Translations under genes and position numbers: made by a program | Notes under the pieces: model-generated | The model's input: the letters and a program-made list of their open reading frames with translations, nothing else | Database searches by the model: none | What the model was told of the DNA's origin: nothing | Part shown: in pieces, positions 37,700 to 48,159 of the stretch | Layout: the number at the start of each line of letters is the position of its first letter | How positions within the stretch are numbered: the stretch's first letter is position 1 | Source: Isoetes taiwanensis | Lineage: Eukaryota; Streptophyta; Lycopodiopsida; Isoetales; Isoetaceae | Direction: 5' to 3' | DNA length: 64,000 nt | Assembly: GCA_021234155.1 (NCBI GenBank) | Contig: JAJEKV010000014.1 | Location: 14,746,494-14,810,493 of the forward strand

Positions 37700-39163
37700 C
37701 CATGTTGAGGGTCCGGGGGTGTCACTTTTAAATATATGAATATGACACCTGTGTTCTTAAGGTAAGGAAAAACCATCCATATATGGAATTTCTCTAGGAA
37801 AACCCCCGTATATGATCCCTTTATTTCCATCTTGTTCTATCCCTTGTCGTATCTATATGATATGTTTTTCCTAATATCAATCACCCACCTCATATATTAG
37901 CAGGTTTTAGTAAAATGCCAAAGCCCACTGACCAAATCAAAATGAGATTGTTTGTGTGAACTCAAAGCATTAGAACACATACCCAGGTCAGAAGTAGAAT
38001 CCTTTACTAGCCTACACCATATCATACAAAATGAGATCCCTGTGAAGACCACTCCACCCCGTATCGTACAAATTCAAAATTTGAAAAAATCTTATTTTGT
38101 GCACATGTATACGATATGGAAGTGGATGAAAAAACCCCATCCAAGCCACGCACATATTATATATGGATTATATAAGGTGACACCCCCCAGGATGAGGGGT
38201 CGGGCAAGCCAATCTTGAGGAGAATCAGGCAACTAGAGGAGCACCACGAGGAACATAGGGATTTATAGTTAAATGTTTTGTATAAACATTGTGTTATAAT
38301 ATTTAGGAGGTTAACACTAGAGTTGTTATTGAACTATTCTGGGTTCATCCACCAAAATTGGTCCAGCATACCATCTGCCACTTAAACCAAGGTATCTAAG
38401 AAGAGAAATTTCCATTTCACAAGATACCACCACTTTTGGAATCTTCACTCGATTCTTTATGGCATGGAGATTTCATAGAATTCAACAGTTTTTACGCCAG
38501 ACCAGAACTGCATTCTCTAAACTTTCATGTTTCGCTGCTATTAGATGATATTATATGAAGTCATCAAACCATATTTAGTTCAAAAAGACGTTTGAGGTTG
38601 TGAATTGTTTCTCCTTTACATAACAAGCTTTGACGTAAGACCTGCGGCCATAAGTTGTCAACTCTAAGAGTTATAGTCAAATAATTTTTTGAAGTGGCTA
38701 TAAGTCATGTTGATCTCAATTCTCACTAAAGAAGATTCCATACAGAATTCAGAACAAAAATGGGATTAGAATGGTTTAACTAAACTCATATACAAATTTT
38801 TCAAAGGCAATAAATGATTCACTCCATACATTCCATGTTTATCTATATAAGAAAGAGTTTTATCAACTTAAATATGGTGAATAACCATGTATTCTTTATA
38901 TTTAGAAGTGGTTGCCACTACAAAAATTGGAGTTTAGTTAAGGTAATAGTGAAGCAAGATAACATTCTTTTTTTAATCACATGCGATGGAAGTTAAAATA
39001 TAGTTTGTATCGTCTTAGTGCAACGATGAAATCTTCTTATTTGTTACTATCATAAACTCAATACACGTGTTTGCTAATTAGGAGTTCTTATTTTAGGTAT
39101 AATAATAGTAACTTTAGCTTGTCTTTAATGATTAGTCTATAATTTTTATGGATTTAAGCTTCA
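37700..39163. other. Region without recognisable genes
   Basis: The region is AT-rich. Sequence shortly after the chromodomain fragment (ggtccgggggtgtcac near 37712) may belong to its LTR, but no partner is visible. ORFs of 60-88 codons have no recognisable content. It may be intronic or upstream DNA of the transporter gene at 41.1 kb. Confidence 0.35.
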
Positions 39164-40368
39164 CTAGATATGGTGCCCGGCATTGCCGGGCGTAGTAATA
39201 ATTTGAAGAGGTGGTTGTTTTATTGAAACCAAGAGTCTCTTAGCTTTAGGTTTTGTTGATCTACATCGTGACAAATGCATTAAAAAGTATGAGTTTGGAA
39301 CAATAATATTCTAAAATGGAAAGGTAGAAGTCCTGAGCTGCATTATTCGTTTAGCAGAATTACTTGTAATTGTGAAATGTGTCTCCACTTTCCAAGTCAT
39401 GTTGTGATATTATATTGGATTGTTGTACTAATCATTTAAAGGGAACAACAATATTTAATTGTTACACGTTATATTGCTTGTCTTCAATTGTGTTCTATCT
39501 AGCTATCTACCTATCGATCTTTATAGTGCAGTGGTGGTTGTCTATACTTGCAATGATTATTGGGTGAGAGATAGACTGCATTTTATGAAGGTGGAAGAGA
39601 TGCTTGCATAGAATGTTTGAAGCACGCATGCATAGAGTACTCCATGTTCTCTGGTTTGCAAAGAGAGATTTGTGAGTGATTATTTACATGAACATGGAAG
39701 AATTACATGCGACAAAAACTTTCTAGATTGCAATACGTGTAGAGGATCGAGCTTTTGTGCATGTAATTGCCATCCAACAGAAAGAAACACTTTTAGATGT
39801 AGAAGCATGCAATTGCCATCCATTAAAATGCATTATGGTCATGAAACTTCTTTCAAAAGAGATGGAATATTTCTTGCGCTTTCTATTAAAAACTTGTTAT
39901 TATTAGTATTAGTGAGATGGGATATTTCTTTATGCTTTCTATTTTATTTTAACTTGCTATAATATTAGTAACATTACTGAGATAAAATCCTGGCATAAAC
40001 TATTTGGTAACTGCTGACATCTCTAGCCTACCTCATAAAGTGCCAACTCTTTGTTGTCCTAATAAGCGCTCACCCTACTAGCTCACCTCATAAAATGCCA
40101 ATAGGTTGGTGACATGTTGGACGACCCATTAGATGTCAAATAAGTTATCATATTGAAGTTGTGATGACGTTCATTTGCAAAATGGAAGTTTTGGAGCCGT
40201 TTTTCTTAGCTTCATCATTTTTTTCACCTTCATCAATGTTTCATCATTTCTTTTTCACCTTCGTCAATGTTTTGTTGCAGATTCGACTTTCTTATGTAGA
40301 AAAGTCCTCGAAGCATCATGTGAAGTATGTTATTGATGGTATAGGGCCATTTGACTCCATAGTAGAGA
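39164..40368 (-). mobile_element. Non-autonomous Helitron, 1205 bp
   Basis: On the minus strand the element begins TCTCTACTATGG (40368 downwards), the usual 5' end of plant Helitrons. It ends with a 7-bp GC-rich hairpin, GCCCGGC / GCCGGGC with a 3-base loop (39191-39175), followed 11 bases later by CTAG (39167-39164). The base before the 5' end is A and the base after the 3' end is T, the expected AT target. No Rep/helicase coding is present, so it depends on a partner. The interior is AT-rich and contains a small duplicated ttcaccttc.tcaatgttt motif near 40217-40272. Confidence 0.85.
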
Positions 40369-41086
40369 TGTAATAAATGAAGTGTTACGCAAAAATATGC
40401 CACCAAGTGTGTTCCCACACATATTTGATTGCAAAAGTAGATGAAAAAATGATCTTATGCGCTCAACATGGTGCATAATATGGCAGATCACCTAAATGTT
40501 GTACCATGATGTACAACTTACTTTTGTGCTATAACTCCTCTTAGCCAAACACGAAAACATATACAATGAAATTGACCCAAAACCTTCAATGTGTTTTCTC
40601 ACCATGGAGACGTTTTTGTGGCTTTAAGAGCAACCCATGCCTTTCTATTTGCCTTGAAGTAAAGGAATGGGTGGTACCATGATGATGTACAACATACTTA
40701 TATGTTGAAAATGCTAGCCAACCGTGAAAACATATATATTAAAATTGCCACAAAACCTCAGGTGTTAAAATGCTATGTTGAGGTCTTGAATTCAGTTTTG
40801 AAGGTGCTATGATAATTTAGGCATTGCCGACTTGAAATGACATGTTGTTCTTTCGTATCAAGTTATCCCACTCAAAACTTCTTCATAAATTTCTAATGAT
40901 ACTCACAGCCTATGAGGCAAGTATCTTTAAGAAGCAACATACCTAAAAGAAAGAGGCGATGCCGAAGGCCTGAATCATGGCAGCTAGAACGACATCCACC
41001 TGAGCCCATACATATATGGGCATAAAGCCTCCCCTTTACTGCCACTACTTCGATTGCTAATAGTCCATTAAATGTAATTTCTTCAG
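40369..41086. other. Presumed intron or upstream DNA of the transporter, with a local repeat
   Basis: A segment of about 95 bp starting gtaccatgatg (about 40500) recurs at about 40674, including gaaaacatata and attgcc.caaaacct words. No exon was recognised. Confidence 0.4.
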
Positions 41087-41612
41087 TCTTTCAAGCTATT
41101 GTGGGATATAGTGGTCTCATGTCAATCCTGCTCAGGTATAGTTGCTAAAAAGGTGAAATCTCATATGCATTTTAAAGAAGAATTCATTGAATTTATGAAA
41201 AAAATTGTGGTTGCAGAGTCATCAACCCAGTTGTGGTTTCACCGACCATTGCAGCAGTTGGTCTTGCCTTCTTTACCTATGGCTTTCTGTTGTTGGGATG
41301 TGTGTATGATTGGCATCCCTCAAATTCTTGTTGTCTTATTCCTTGCTTTGGTATAGTGGCAAGCATTTGTTTCTTATCTGCTACTTGTTTACAACTTTAA
41401 CTTATTAGTTATTCCGCAATATCCCGAAAAGATTCTTTGTCTTTGGTCATCATTATATTCCAAATATATGCAAGAAGCCACATCTTAAGGGATTAATCTT
41501 TTCTCAAGTTGCAAATGATGGGATAACATCGATACATAAAGGTATTACGATATTGACACCAAACATCCGGGAAAGCAGTGCCGATTGGGTCTTGGAATCA
41601 TTTGGGCATATG

Positions 41613-41773
41613 CTTTCCTTCTCACGGAAGCAGGTGCCTACAATTTTAAAGGATGCAGGATGAATATACCATCATTGAATATTGTTTCTTCTGTCTTTCC
41701 TTCTCACGGAAGGAGGTGCCTACAATTTTAAAGGATGCAGGATGAATATACCATCATTGAATGTTGTTTCTTC
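41613..41773. repeat. 82-bp tandem duplication inside a transporter exon
   Basis: The unit starting ctttccttctcacggaag occurs at 41613 and 41695 with three differences. The period of 82 is not a multiple of three, so it shifts the frame. It lies 16 bp from the CACTA insertion. Confidence 0.9.
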
Positions 41774-41804
41774 GGAAAGTCAGAAGCACCACTACAAGTG
41801 AAAA

Positions 41805-42120
41805 CCTGTTTTGCGTCAGAAAAATCGTCAGAAACCCTTCACAGATAGAGAATTGCCCAGACTCATATGGTCGACGACGATATTCCGACGAATATTTTCG
41901 CCGAAAAATCGTCGGATTTTTGGCGTCGGACTTTTCGTTGATTTTTACGTATAAAATTGTCAAATTTAGCGTCAGATTTTTCGTCAGAATTTGCGTCGCA
42001 TTTTTCGTCATTTTTTTTGTCAGAAGTTTCGTCACTTTTTTCGTCACAAAAATTCGTCACAGTATGCGTCAAAATTTTCGTCAGAATTTACATCAAAATT
42101 TTTGTTCGATTTGTGTCACA
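41805..42120 (+). repeat. Left subterminal TTCGTCA array of the CACTA element
   Basis: About 25 copies of TCGTCA/GCGTCA spaced 9-13 bp apart, mostly on the plus strand, with a few CGACGA copies near 41870-41900. The regular spacing creates long spurious ORFs on both strands. Confidence 0.85.
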
Positions 42121-42146
42121 ATATAATATCTATCATATGCTTCATT

Positions 42147-42252
42147 AGTATTTTATTCGTCATTATGCAAGGCTACTGTTTTATTCCTTAATAGTGCTTA
42201 GTATTTTATTCGTCATTATGCAAGGCTACTGTTTTATTCGTTAATAGTGCTT
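42147..42252. repeat. 53-bp tandem duplication
   Basis: The unit starting agtattttattcgtcatt occurs at 42147 and 42200 with a single C/G difference. It lies just inside the left subterminal array of the CACTA element. Confidence 0.9.
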
Positions 42253-45200
42253 GAATTTAATGGGGTACAAATTTATAAAGAGATAAGAGTGTATATAAAA
42301 GACAAATTTTTGTATTTAAATCAAATCATAGTTACATGTCAAGAATAGGTAATCTTTACAATACGAACAAAGATCTAGAGACAATGGGCTCCACCAAACT
42401 TCAGCAGCATGAAAAAAGAAGAAATCCAAAGTCTTCAAAGAATGCTTCAACTGCAGTCTTCAAGAAATAGTTTTTCATAACTCCCTTACGGTGTCCTAAA
42501 CAGTCAAGCTATCGTTAGAATAAAAACTAGACAAGAATAAAAACTTGGGGAGATAAAAAATATTGAAATATACCTTTTCATTTTGAGTTGACCATCCATA
42601 TTATACGCAGCATCATGTATAAAGAACCTTTATAAAAGCATCATGTATAGAGAAGAAGGTTCTCTAGACTTTTGTAATCCTACAATATTTTCGAAAAAAT
42701 TAAATTCATAGATTCCAATCTATTCTTTTCATTCACAATTATCAAAATAACACAAATTGAAAGCCAAGAAGCTACGAGCAAGAACTTATTGATTCAACAC
42801 TTACATATACCTTCTCTAATTTTATGCAAGTGTTGAGTCGCAAGCAAGATCTCAAACAACTTAAAAAGTACTTGCAGATTTTATCTAAGTTTAATTACCT
42901 TAGACAATGTCTTAAAAGAAGAAAATACATTCTTTTCTATGGAGAATCCGGCATACAAATGCATGAAAGTAAAGTTTCTAGATGCACTTTTGCTATGGAG
43001 GCATAGGCATATATCTAAAAAATAATGGGGCACAAGTTACGTTTGTGCATCACCTATTTGTAAACCGTACCAATCAATGTAAAATATATAAACGAGTGAA
43101 TCAGACCTTAGAAAACTCGTCCGTCATGTCCTCTAATTGCACATCAGCATTTCAAAATTCAGTAGATGATTTTCCAGCATTCGCCATTGGCAGTTTGAGA
43201 TCACACTCTGTAGCAAAACAAAGTTTAAATTCGGAATGTAAAAGCCGGGATGTAAAGTCAGAAGCCAAGTTAACTTCATCGAGCAAGGGCACAAACGAAT
43301 TAGGTAGAGTGAATTTAATTAAGTGTCATCACAAAAATTACAGCCATAATTTCTTATGCTCAAAATTCCAGAATTGAACAAGGTTAAATGGCAAACGCAA
43401 ATACATATTTCTGCCTATTTGAGAAATTTATGCAACACATAAACTATAAAACTTGTATAATCATTTATTTCCATGTATCTTAGAACATATTACCAAATGG
43501 TATTTGCTAACCCGATATTAAGCTCACCAAGTATCAGCAATTTGCAAGGAACCGCGGGTCTAAGTACCGCTTCGGTTTTGCTTTCGATTTGCGGTTTCTG
43601 CGAGGTGCCTTTGGTTTTATTAATACTATACAAATTAAAAGAAAAGTCTCTTGAAAAACTTGAGGAATAATCGGGCATGCGTAACATTAGTCTGAGAATA
43701 GAAGATGGTAAAACAACCATTAAATACTTGGGAATTAAACACCATTAAATACGGGGCAGCCATTAAATACAAGGGTCTGCGCTACATGTAAAAGCTGGAA
43801 TACCTTAATAACTTGCAAAGTTATAAATGAGAGGAACACAGAGCCTACTCAAATTTTAAGGAATTACTCAAGCTTCCATTACCGCAAGATTTTAACACTA
43901 TATACTCAAAAGAACCCGGTTAAGTAGGGCTCCTCATTGTCCTCCGAATCTTCTCCATCGACAAAAGCGTCCTGCCAAGCTTTGCTCGCTAGAGAGTCCG
44001 CCACACTTTGTATATCGAGATCCTTGTGTGTTCTTGCCTCCCCATCGGTACTTTTGGAGATGAATTTGATAATCCCTTCTTCCTTTCTAGCAACCCTTTC
44101 GGTGGATACTAGGTTATATTTCTCCACAATATCCATGAGCAATTTGTTTACTAGGGTAGCGGTGCAAGCGTTTCCCCTTTGCTCCCCGTGATATGGCAAA
44201 GCAAGATCAATCCCCGCCGCTTGATAAGATCCGGAAGTGCCAATCTAGTGAGCTTTGTTAGCCGTCATTCTGGCCGCCAAAGGAGGCGCTGAGCCAAATA
44301 GTGCTTAGCTTAGTGCGATACAATCACATTTTTATGAAATACGATTTGGATAAAGCCCGGTAGAATTGGCTAACGCTATTCCTAGTACTGATTAAAGGTA
44401 AAATGCGTAACAAGATATGCACCGACCTATTTCTTTCCAAACTAGCCATTTAGGCTCATTGCTATCGATAGCCATCCCATTTGGATGATTTGTCCGGGAT
44501 ATTCCATCCCTCTGTTTGATTTGCCTATGTGTCCATGATAATCGATGCTGCAATCATGATTTGAAGTTGGGGCGATTGCCCTGTGTGAACGACTTGGTTC
44601 TTGCCTCCAAACGAGCCCTAAAACCGAAGACGACAAAAATGAGAATACCTCGTTGAAATATGCTAAAAAAAAAAAAATACCCTTGCTCTATTTTTTTTCA
44701 TAACTATTTGGGTCCTTTGGACTTTCATGGTTTATTCTAATATATTAAGTTTGGCTACTTTAATTTAACATGATATGTGTTCCCTTAACAAATGGATACT
44801 CCATTGTCACTATTTCATACCGACCATTGTTTGTCGGCATTACTATAGGCTCATGGGGCGAGACTTTCAACTTCACGGACCCATCATAATCCTAGACCAT
44901 CGATATGCTCAACCTTTCTTAGAAGTCCACCATTCTTTGTTAGAGACCAACGTTAACCCAAATGCCATGGTGCCCACTTAACATTATTTTTTTATTGCAT
45001 AGTGCTCCTTGTGTTGCTTTTTGTTGTGCCATGCACTTGCTGCCGTCAGCGAAGCATTGTCATGCTAATATCCACTCTACTACTCCCCACGGTCGTTTTC
45101 GTTAACACAAAGGTCCACAATTTGATCTCATCTAAAACACTTGACCCCCTTGCTCAACGGTGTCATCTGTTTAGCCTTAAATTGTTTACAGTTTCTTGTT

Positions 45201-45544
45201 GATACTTAGTTGCAAGATAATAGAGAAATGTTGACAAAAATTGATACACAAGATGATAGCCTACAAACTCATCAACCTTTCAAGAAATCATCCAATTCAA
45301 CTTGCAAGCCCTTAATTAAAGATCGATAAACATGAAATGACTTCTCCTTAATTAAGTCTCCTTTCCAAAGGCAAAGATAACATTGTACAATTTACCTCGT
45401 CTAACTATTTGATATGTTTGACATAGATTGTAAAATGTTTCATATCTACATGCATATGAGCATTTCTTATTCCTTTGGTATGTATGAAGTCATGCAACTC
45501 ATAGAAATAAGTATGGAAACCTATAATGCTGACCTAAAGCTAAA
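42253..45544. other. Interior of the CACTA element
   Basis: The interior is AT-rich with no transposase recognised. A 131-codon plus frame (42982-43377) and minus frames at 43906-44199 and 44442-44636 are the only sizeable ones. Confidence 0.5.
43906..44275 (-). CDS. Unrecognised ORF inside the CACTA element, possibly a captured fragment
   Basis: The minus frame of 97 codons starts at 44199 and can be followed upstream as SGSYQAAGIDLALPYHGEQ to about 44260. It contains GNACTATLVNKLLMDIVEKY and an acidic end (DGEDSEDNEEPYLTG). Composition is protein-like with mixed charged and hydrophobic residues. A second minus frame at 44442-44636 lies upstream and may be a related exon. No family was recognised. 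It could be a captured host exon or part of a CACTA-encoded protein. Confidence 0.35.
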
Positions 45545-45912
45545 AAATGCCATGTTAGATATACTGACGAATATTCTGATGAATATACTGACGAAAAAAA
45601 TCGTCAGAACATTCGTCATACATTCGTCAGAATTATCGTCAGATTAATCGTCAGGACGTTTCGTCATATTATTCGTCATACTTTGCGTCAGGATAATCGT
45701 CAGAAACATTCGTCAGATTTTTCGTCAGATTTTGCGTCATATTTTTCGTCAGATTATTCGTCAAATTTTGTGTCAGATTATTCGTCAGACTTTTCGTCAG
45801 TCAATTTTCGTCACATTGTTCGTCAAAAATTTTCGTCAGTTTTTGCGTCAGTATTTTCGTCAGAAAATTCGTCAGAGCCTCACAGGAAAACCCGTAAGAA
45901 TTTTCTGACGCA
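45545..45912 (+). repeat. Right subterminal TTCGTCA array of the CACTA element
   Basis: About 25 TCGTCA/GCGTCA units. The first few (45560-45600) are in the opposite orientation (TGACGAA) and the rest on the plus strand. It runs into the right terminal inverted repeat. Confidence 0.85.
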
Positions 45913-46108
45913 TTTTATGACGCAAAACAGGCATTCTCTTGTAGTGCACGTGCACACAATGAGACACTGTCCTACAGATGTATCCAATGTCTTCAATGAA
46001 GCCTTTTAATTTCGTTTTACATATCCATTTCAATGGGGAGCACCAAGATTTCATTTTAAAACTGGGCTTGTGATAATGTCTGCATTCATAATTGCAACCC
46101 TAGATTCT

Positions 46109-46816
46109 GTAAGTGTTGAATTAAAGAAAAAAACAACTAAGTGCTTCAGGAATCTGAAAGTTCATAATACGTTTAAATGTCAAATAATATTCGATAATCT
46201 TTTGGATGCACAATCAGCTACCATTCTGCAAATACAACATTTAGATGTAAGGTCTATTGAACGACATTGTTATACAATACAAATGATCTTATAAGCTTTC
46301 TTTCTCATCCATGCCTCTCAACTACTTACAACTTAATAGATGAACTCGAGTGGCTGCAGTCTGACTACTTACAACAGAAACAATAACATGCAATCATACA
46401 CATACGAAGAGCATATCTTTACCTTTCCAGTTGCTTTTTGTTGCTTGACAAAGCCATAACTTTTGGTTAGGGTTCTACCTGCTCCAGCAATTCTCTTTGG
46501 AAAAACAGGTCTGATACTTGCAGGCGATGGGTCAACAGAATCACAGCTATAATTATTAGCATCTCATCTCCGCCAAAATCAACTCTATATATAATAAACG
46601 AATTTAGAATATGAATTCATAAGAAATGGTTTCTATCAAAATAAATATGCCCTTACCGCTGAGCTGCTTGGTCAACCAACCCTTAATCTCCAGCTCATAG
46701 ACCTGTATTTGTTGGCCTCATATTCAAAAGAGCCCAAAGCCTAAGCACATAAAAATCCCACCATAATCTAGATGAACCATAAGATTTTTTATTAACCAAA
46801 GAATAATGCTGACGTC
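46109..46816. other. Truncated transporter intron up to the FAO copy 2 breakpoint
   Basis: No further transporter exon was found after the donor at 46109. Apart from exon-like minus pieces at 46423-46702, nothing was recognised. FAO-derived sequence starts abruptly at 46817. Confidence 0.4.
46423..46702 (-). pseudogene. Two exon-like minus-strand pieces, unknown gene
   Basis: Piece 1 (46702-46657) is bounded by acag and gtaagg and reads VYELEIKGWLTKQLS. Piece 2 (46546-46423) is bounded by an AG and GTAAAG and reads DSVDPSPASIRPVFPKRIAG and KSYGFVKQQKATGK in one frame. The reading phases do not join cleanly, so they may not belong together. The protein is not recognised. Confidence 0.25.
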
Positions 46817-47777
46817 ATTTGGCCGCAATTCTGACGTCATTTGCCGCGGACCGCATCCTCCTCGCCGCCTGCGGCGCCGCCCGCTGCAAGCCCCGCCGCA
46901 GCTGCGGCATCGTCGCCACGTCACCCTCCCTCCACCTTTTTATTGAATCCAAGGCTACCATTGTGGCTTGTGGTGCCCTCTCCACCCCTCCCCTCCTCCG
47001 CCGCTCTCGCCTCTCTAACCCCCATATCGGTCGCCACCTTAAAATCCACCCCGTCTTCATGGCCTCCGGTTACTTCCCTCCTCTCGCCGGCCCCTCTGGG
47101 AGCATCTTCCACGGTGAAATCATGACCTCCTTCTCCGAACTCTCTCACCCCTCTGGCTATGGCTCTATCATTGAAACTCCCTCCCAACATCCTGGAATGT
47201 TCTCATCACAAGATGCCCCGGCTCTCTCGCTTCCCAACTCAAAGAACAAATCGCGCGAATACCCTCGCCTTCGCCTGCCCTCATTGCTATCACACGTGAT
47301 TCGGACTCGAGGGCTATGTTGAGAGAGCAACTCAAAGCCCTCCATACATTATACCCTAAGCTACAATGATCGCCAAACCTATTTGGTGAGACAATTGCTA
47401 GGGCATTAAGAGTTCTAGTTGCTCAGAGGGAACCCGCGGCTATTGGGATGATGCATGTTGATGGGGATGTCTTCTACCCTAAAACCTCCTCCACTGAGGA
47501 CTTGGAGACGTTCATTCGAATGATAACAAGAAAACTAATGGCCCATAACCTCAAAAGCAACATGTTCTCTGCACATCAAATGGGCTCATGTCGAATGGGG
47601 GCTGATGCAAAGACATCTGTAGTTGATCTATGTGGTGAGACATGGGAAGTCGAAGGGTTATTTGTAGGGGATGGGAGCGTGCTGCCAACTGCAGTAGGAG
47701 TGAATCCAATGGTGACCATTCAATCCGTTTCATATTGCATTGCCAAATCAGTTGGCACCTTTTTGCGACAAAATTGA
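46817..47777 (+). pseudogene. FAO partial copy 2 (3' half of the last exon)
   Basis: Homology to the FAO gene at 33933-36449 begins in the middle of its third exon (AAILTSFAAD) and runs to the stop codon. The first frame is open to about 47190-47320. After indels the second frame (47448-47777) contains [29 protein letters not shown] and [15 protein letters not shown], the intact C-terminal GMC signature with the active-site His region. The 5' half, including the FAD-binding motif, is missing. Here the C-terminus is better preserved than in copy 1. Identity in the shared part is high, so the duplication is fairly recent. Confidence 0.88.
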
Positions 47778-48111
47778 CTGTAACTTAATGCAATTATGCA
47801 TTCTCTTTTTGCCTTGTAACATTTTGCTTAATCATACTACGGAGTTCTCAATTTAAGATACACTTTTGATGTAGTATCTAGCTGTCTTTTAATAGATTTC
47901 ACTTTACATATATTTTTTAGAAACTTGAGATTCTAGAAACCGAGGCCATTCCATTCCATTCCATTCCATTCATATTGATTATGCTAGTTGGTTTTCACGC
48001 ACTCCATGTATTTGATAATGGACAAGGATGCCATAGTTTATTAATGTAATGCAATACAATGGAGCATTTCCATTCCATTCGAGCAAATACATTTCATCCA
48101 TATTCATTATT
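47778..48111 (+). other. FAO 3' flank, copy 2, left part
   Basis: This matches the flank of copy 3 up to ttcatccata.tcattat. It includes a short (CATTC)5-like expansion near 47948. The flank continues at 51130 after a 3-kb insertion. Confidence 0.75.
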
Positions 48112-48118
48112 CATTACA

Positions 48119-48159
48119 AGAAACTTATCGCGGCGGCCAAGGCCGCCGCGAACGTTTCT
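48119..48159. repeat. GC-rich palindrome at the insertion's left end
   Basis: A perfect 10-bp stem, CGCGGCGGCC (48129-48138) with GGCCGCCGCG (48141-48150) and a 2-base AA loop. It extends outward by agaaactt / gtttct with one gap and one mismatch. Confidence 0.9.

Larger units (their letters stand above)
41790..45946. mobile_element. Non-autonomous CACTA transposon, 4157 bp
   Basis: The left end starts CACTACAAGTGAAAACC. The right end, reverse complemented, starts CACTACAAGAGAATGCC. The inverted termini match at 26 of the first 29 positions, and further GCGTCAGAAAA similarity follows. The target duplication is CAC (41787-41789 and 45947-45949). Both ends carry dense TTCGTCA subterminal arrays, the usual transposase-binding layout. 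No transposase was recognised inside, so mobility would need an autonomous relative. It interrupts an exon of a NAT-type transporter. Confidence 0.93.
41087..46108 (+). pseudogene. Nucleobase-ascorbate transporter (NAT11/12-like) fragment split by a CACTA element
   Basis: Exon a (41087-41135, cag before, gt after) encodes SFQAIVGYSGLMSILLR. Exon b (41217-41350) encodes VINPVVVSPTIAAVGLAFF and, after a one-base shift, MIGIPQILVVLFLAL. Exon c (about 41418-41480) carries VFGHH. Exon d begins about 41573 with VPIGLGIIWAYAFLLTEAG and NFKGCRMNIPSLN and runs to 41789. It resumes at 45947 as HVHTMRHCPTDVSNVFNEA, FRFTYPFQWG and LVIMSAFIIATLDS, ending at a GTAAGT donor (46109). These match the central membrane region of plant nucleobase:ascorbate permeases, in order. 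The N-terminal third and all exons after 46108, including the NAT signature, are absent. Besides the insertion, exon d has an 82-bp tandem duplication and a TAA where the family has Trp (46007). Clearly non-functional. Confidence 0.85.

Noticed and set aside
38915-38935. cactacaaaaattgg as a possible second CACTA or MITE end
   Set aside because: No partner terminus or target duplication was found within a plausible distance.
41754-42191. Overlapping ORFs of 60-121 codons on both strands rich in repeated short motifs
   Set aside because: They are produced by the regularly spaced TTCGTCA array of the CACTA element, not by a gene.
45683-46009. A 108-codon serine/aspartate-rich ORF
   Set aside because: It is mostly a translation of the right subterminal array; only its last 20 residues, beyond 45947, are real transporter exon.
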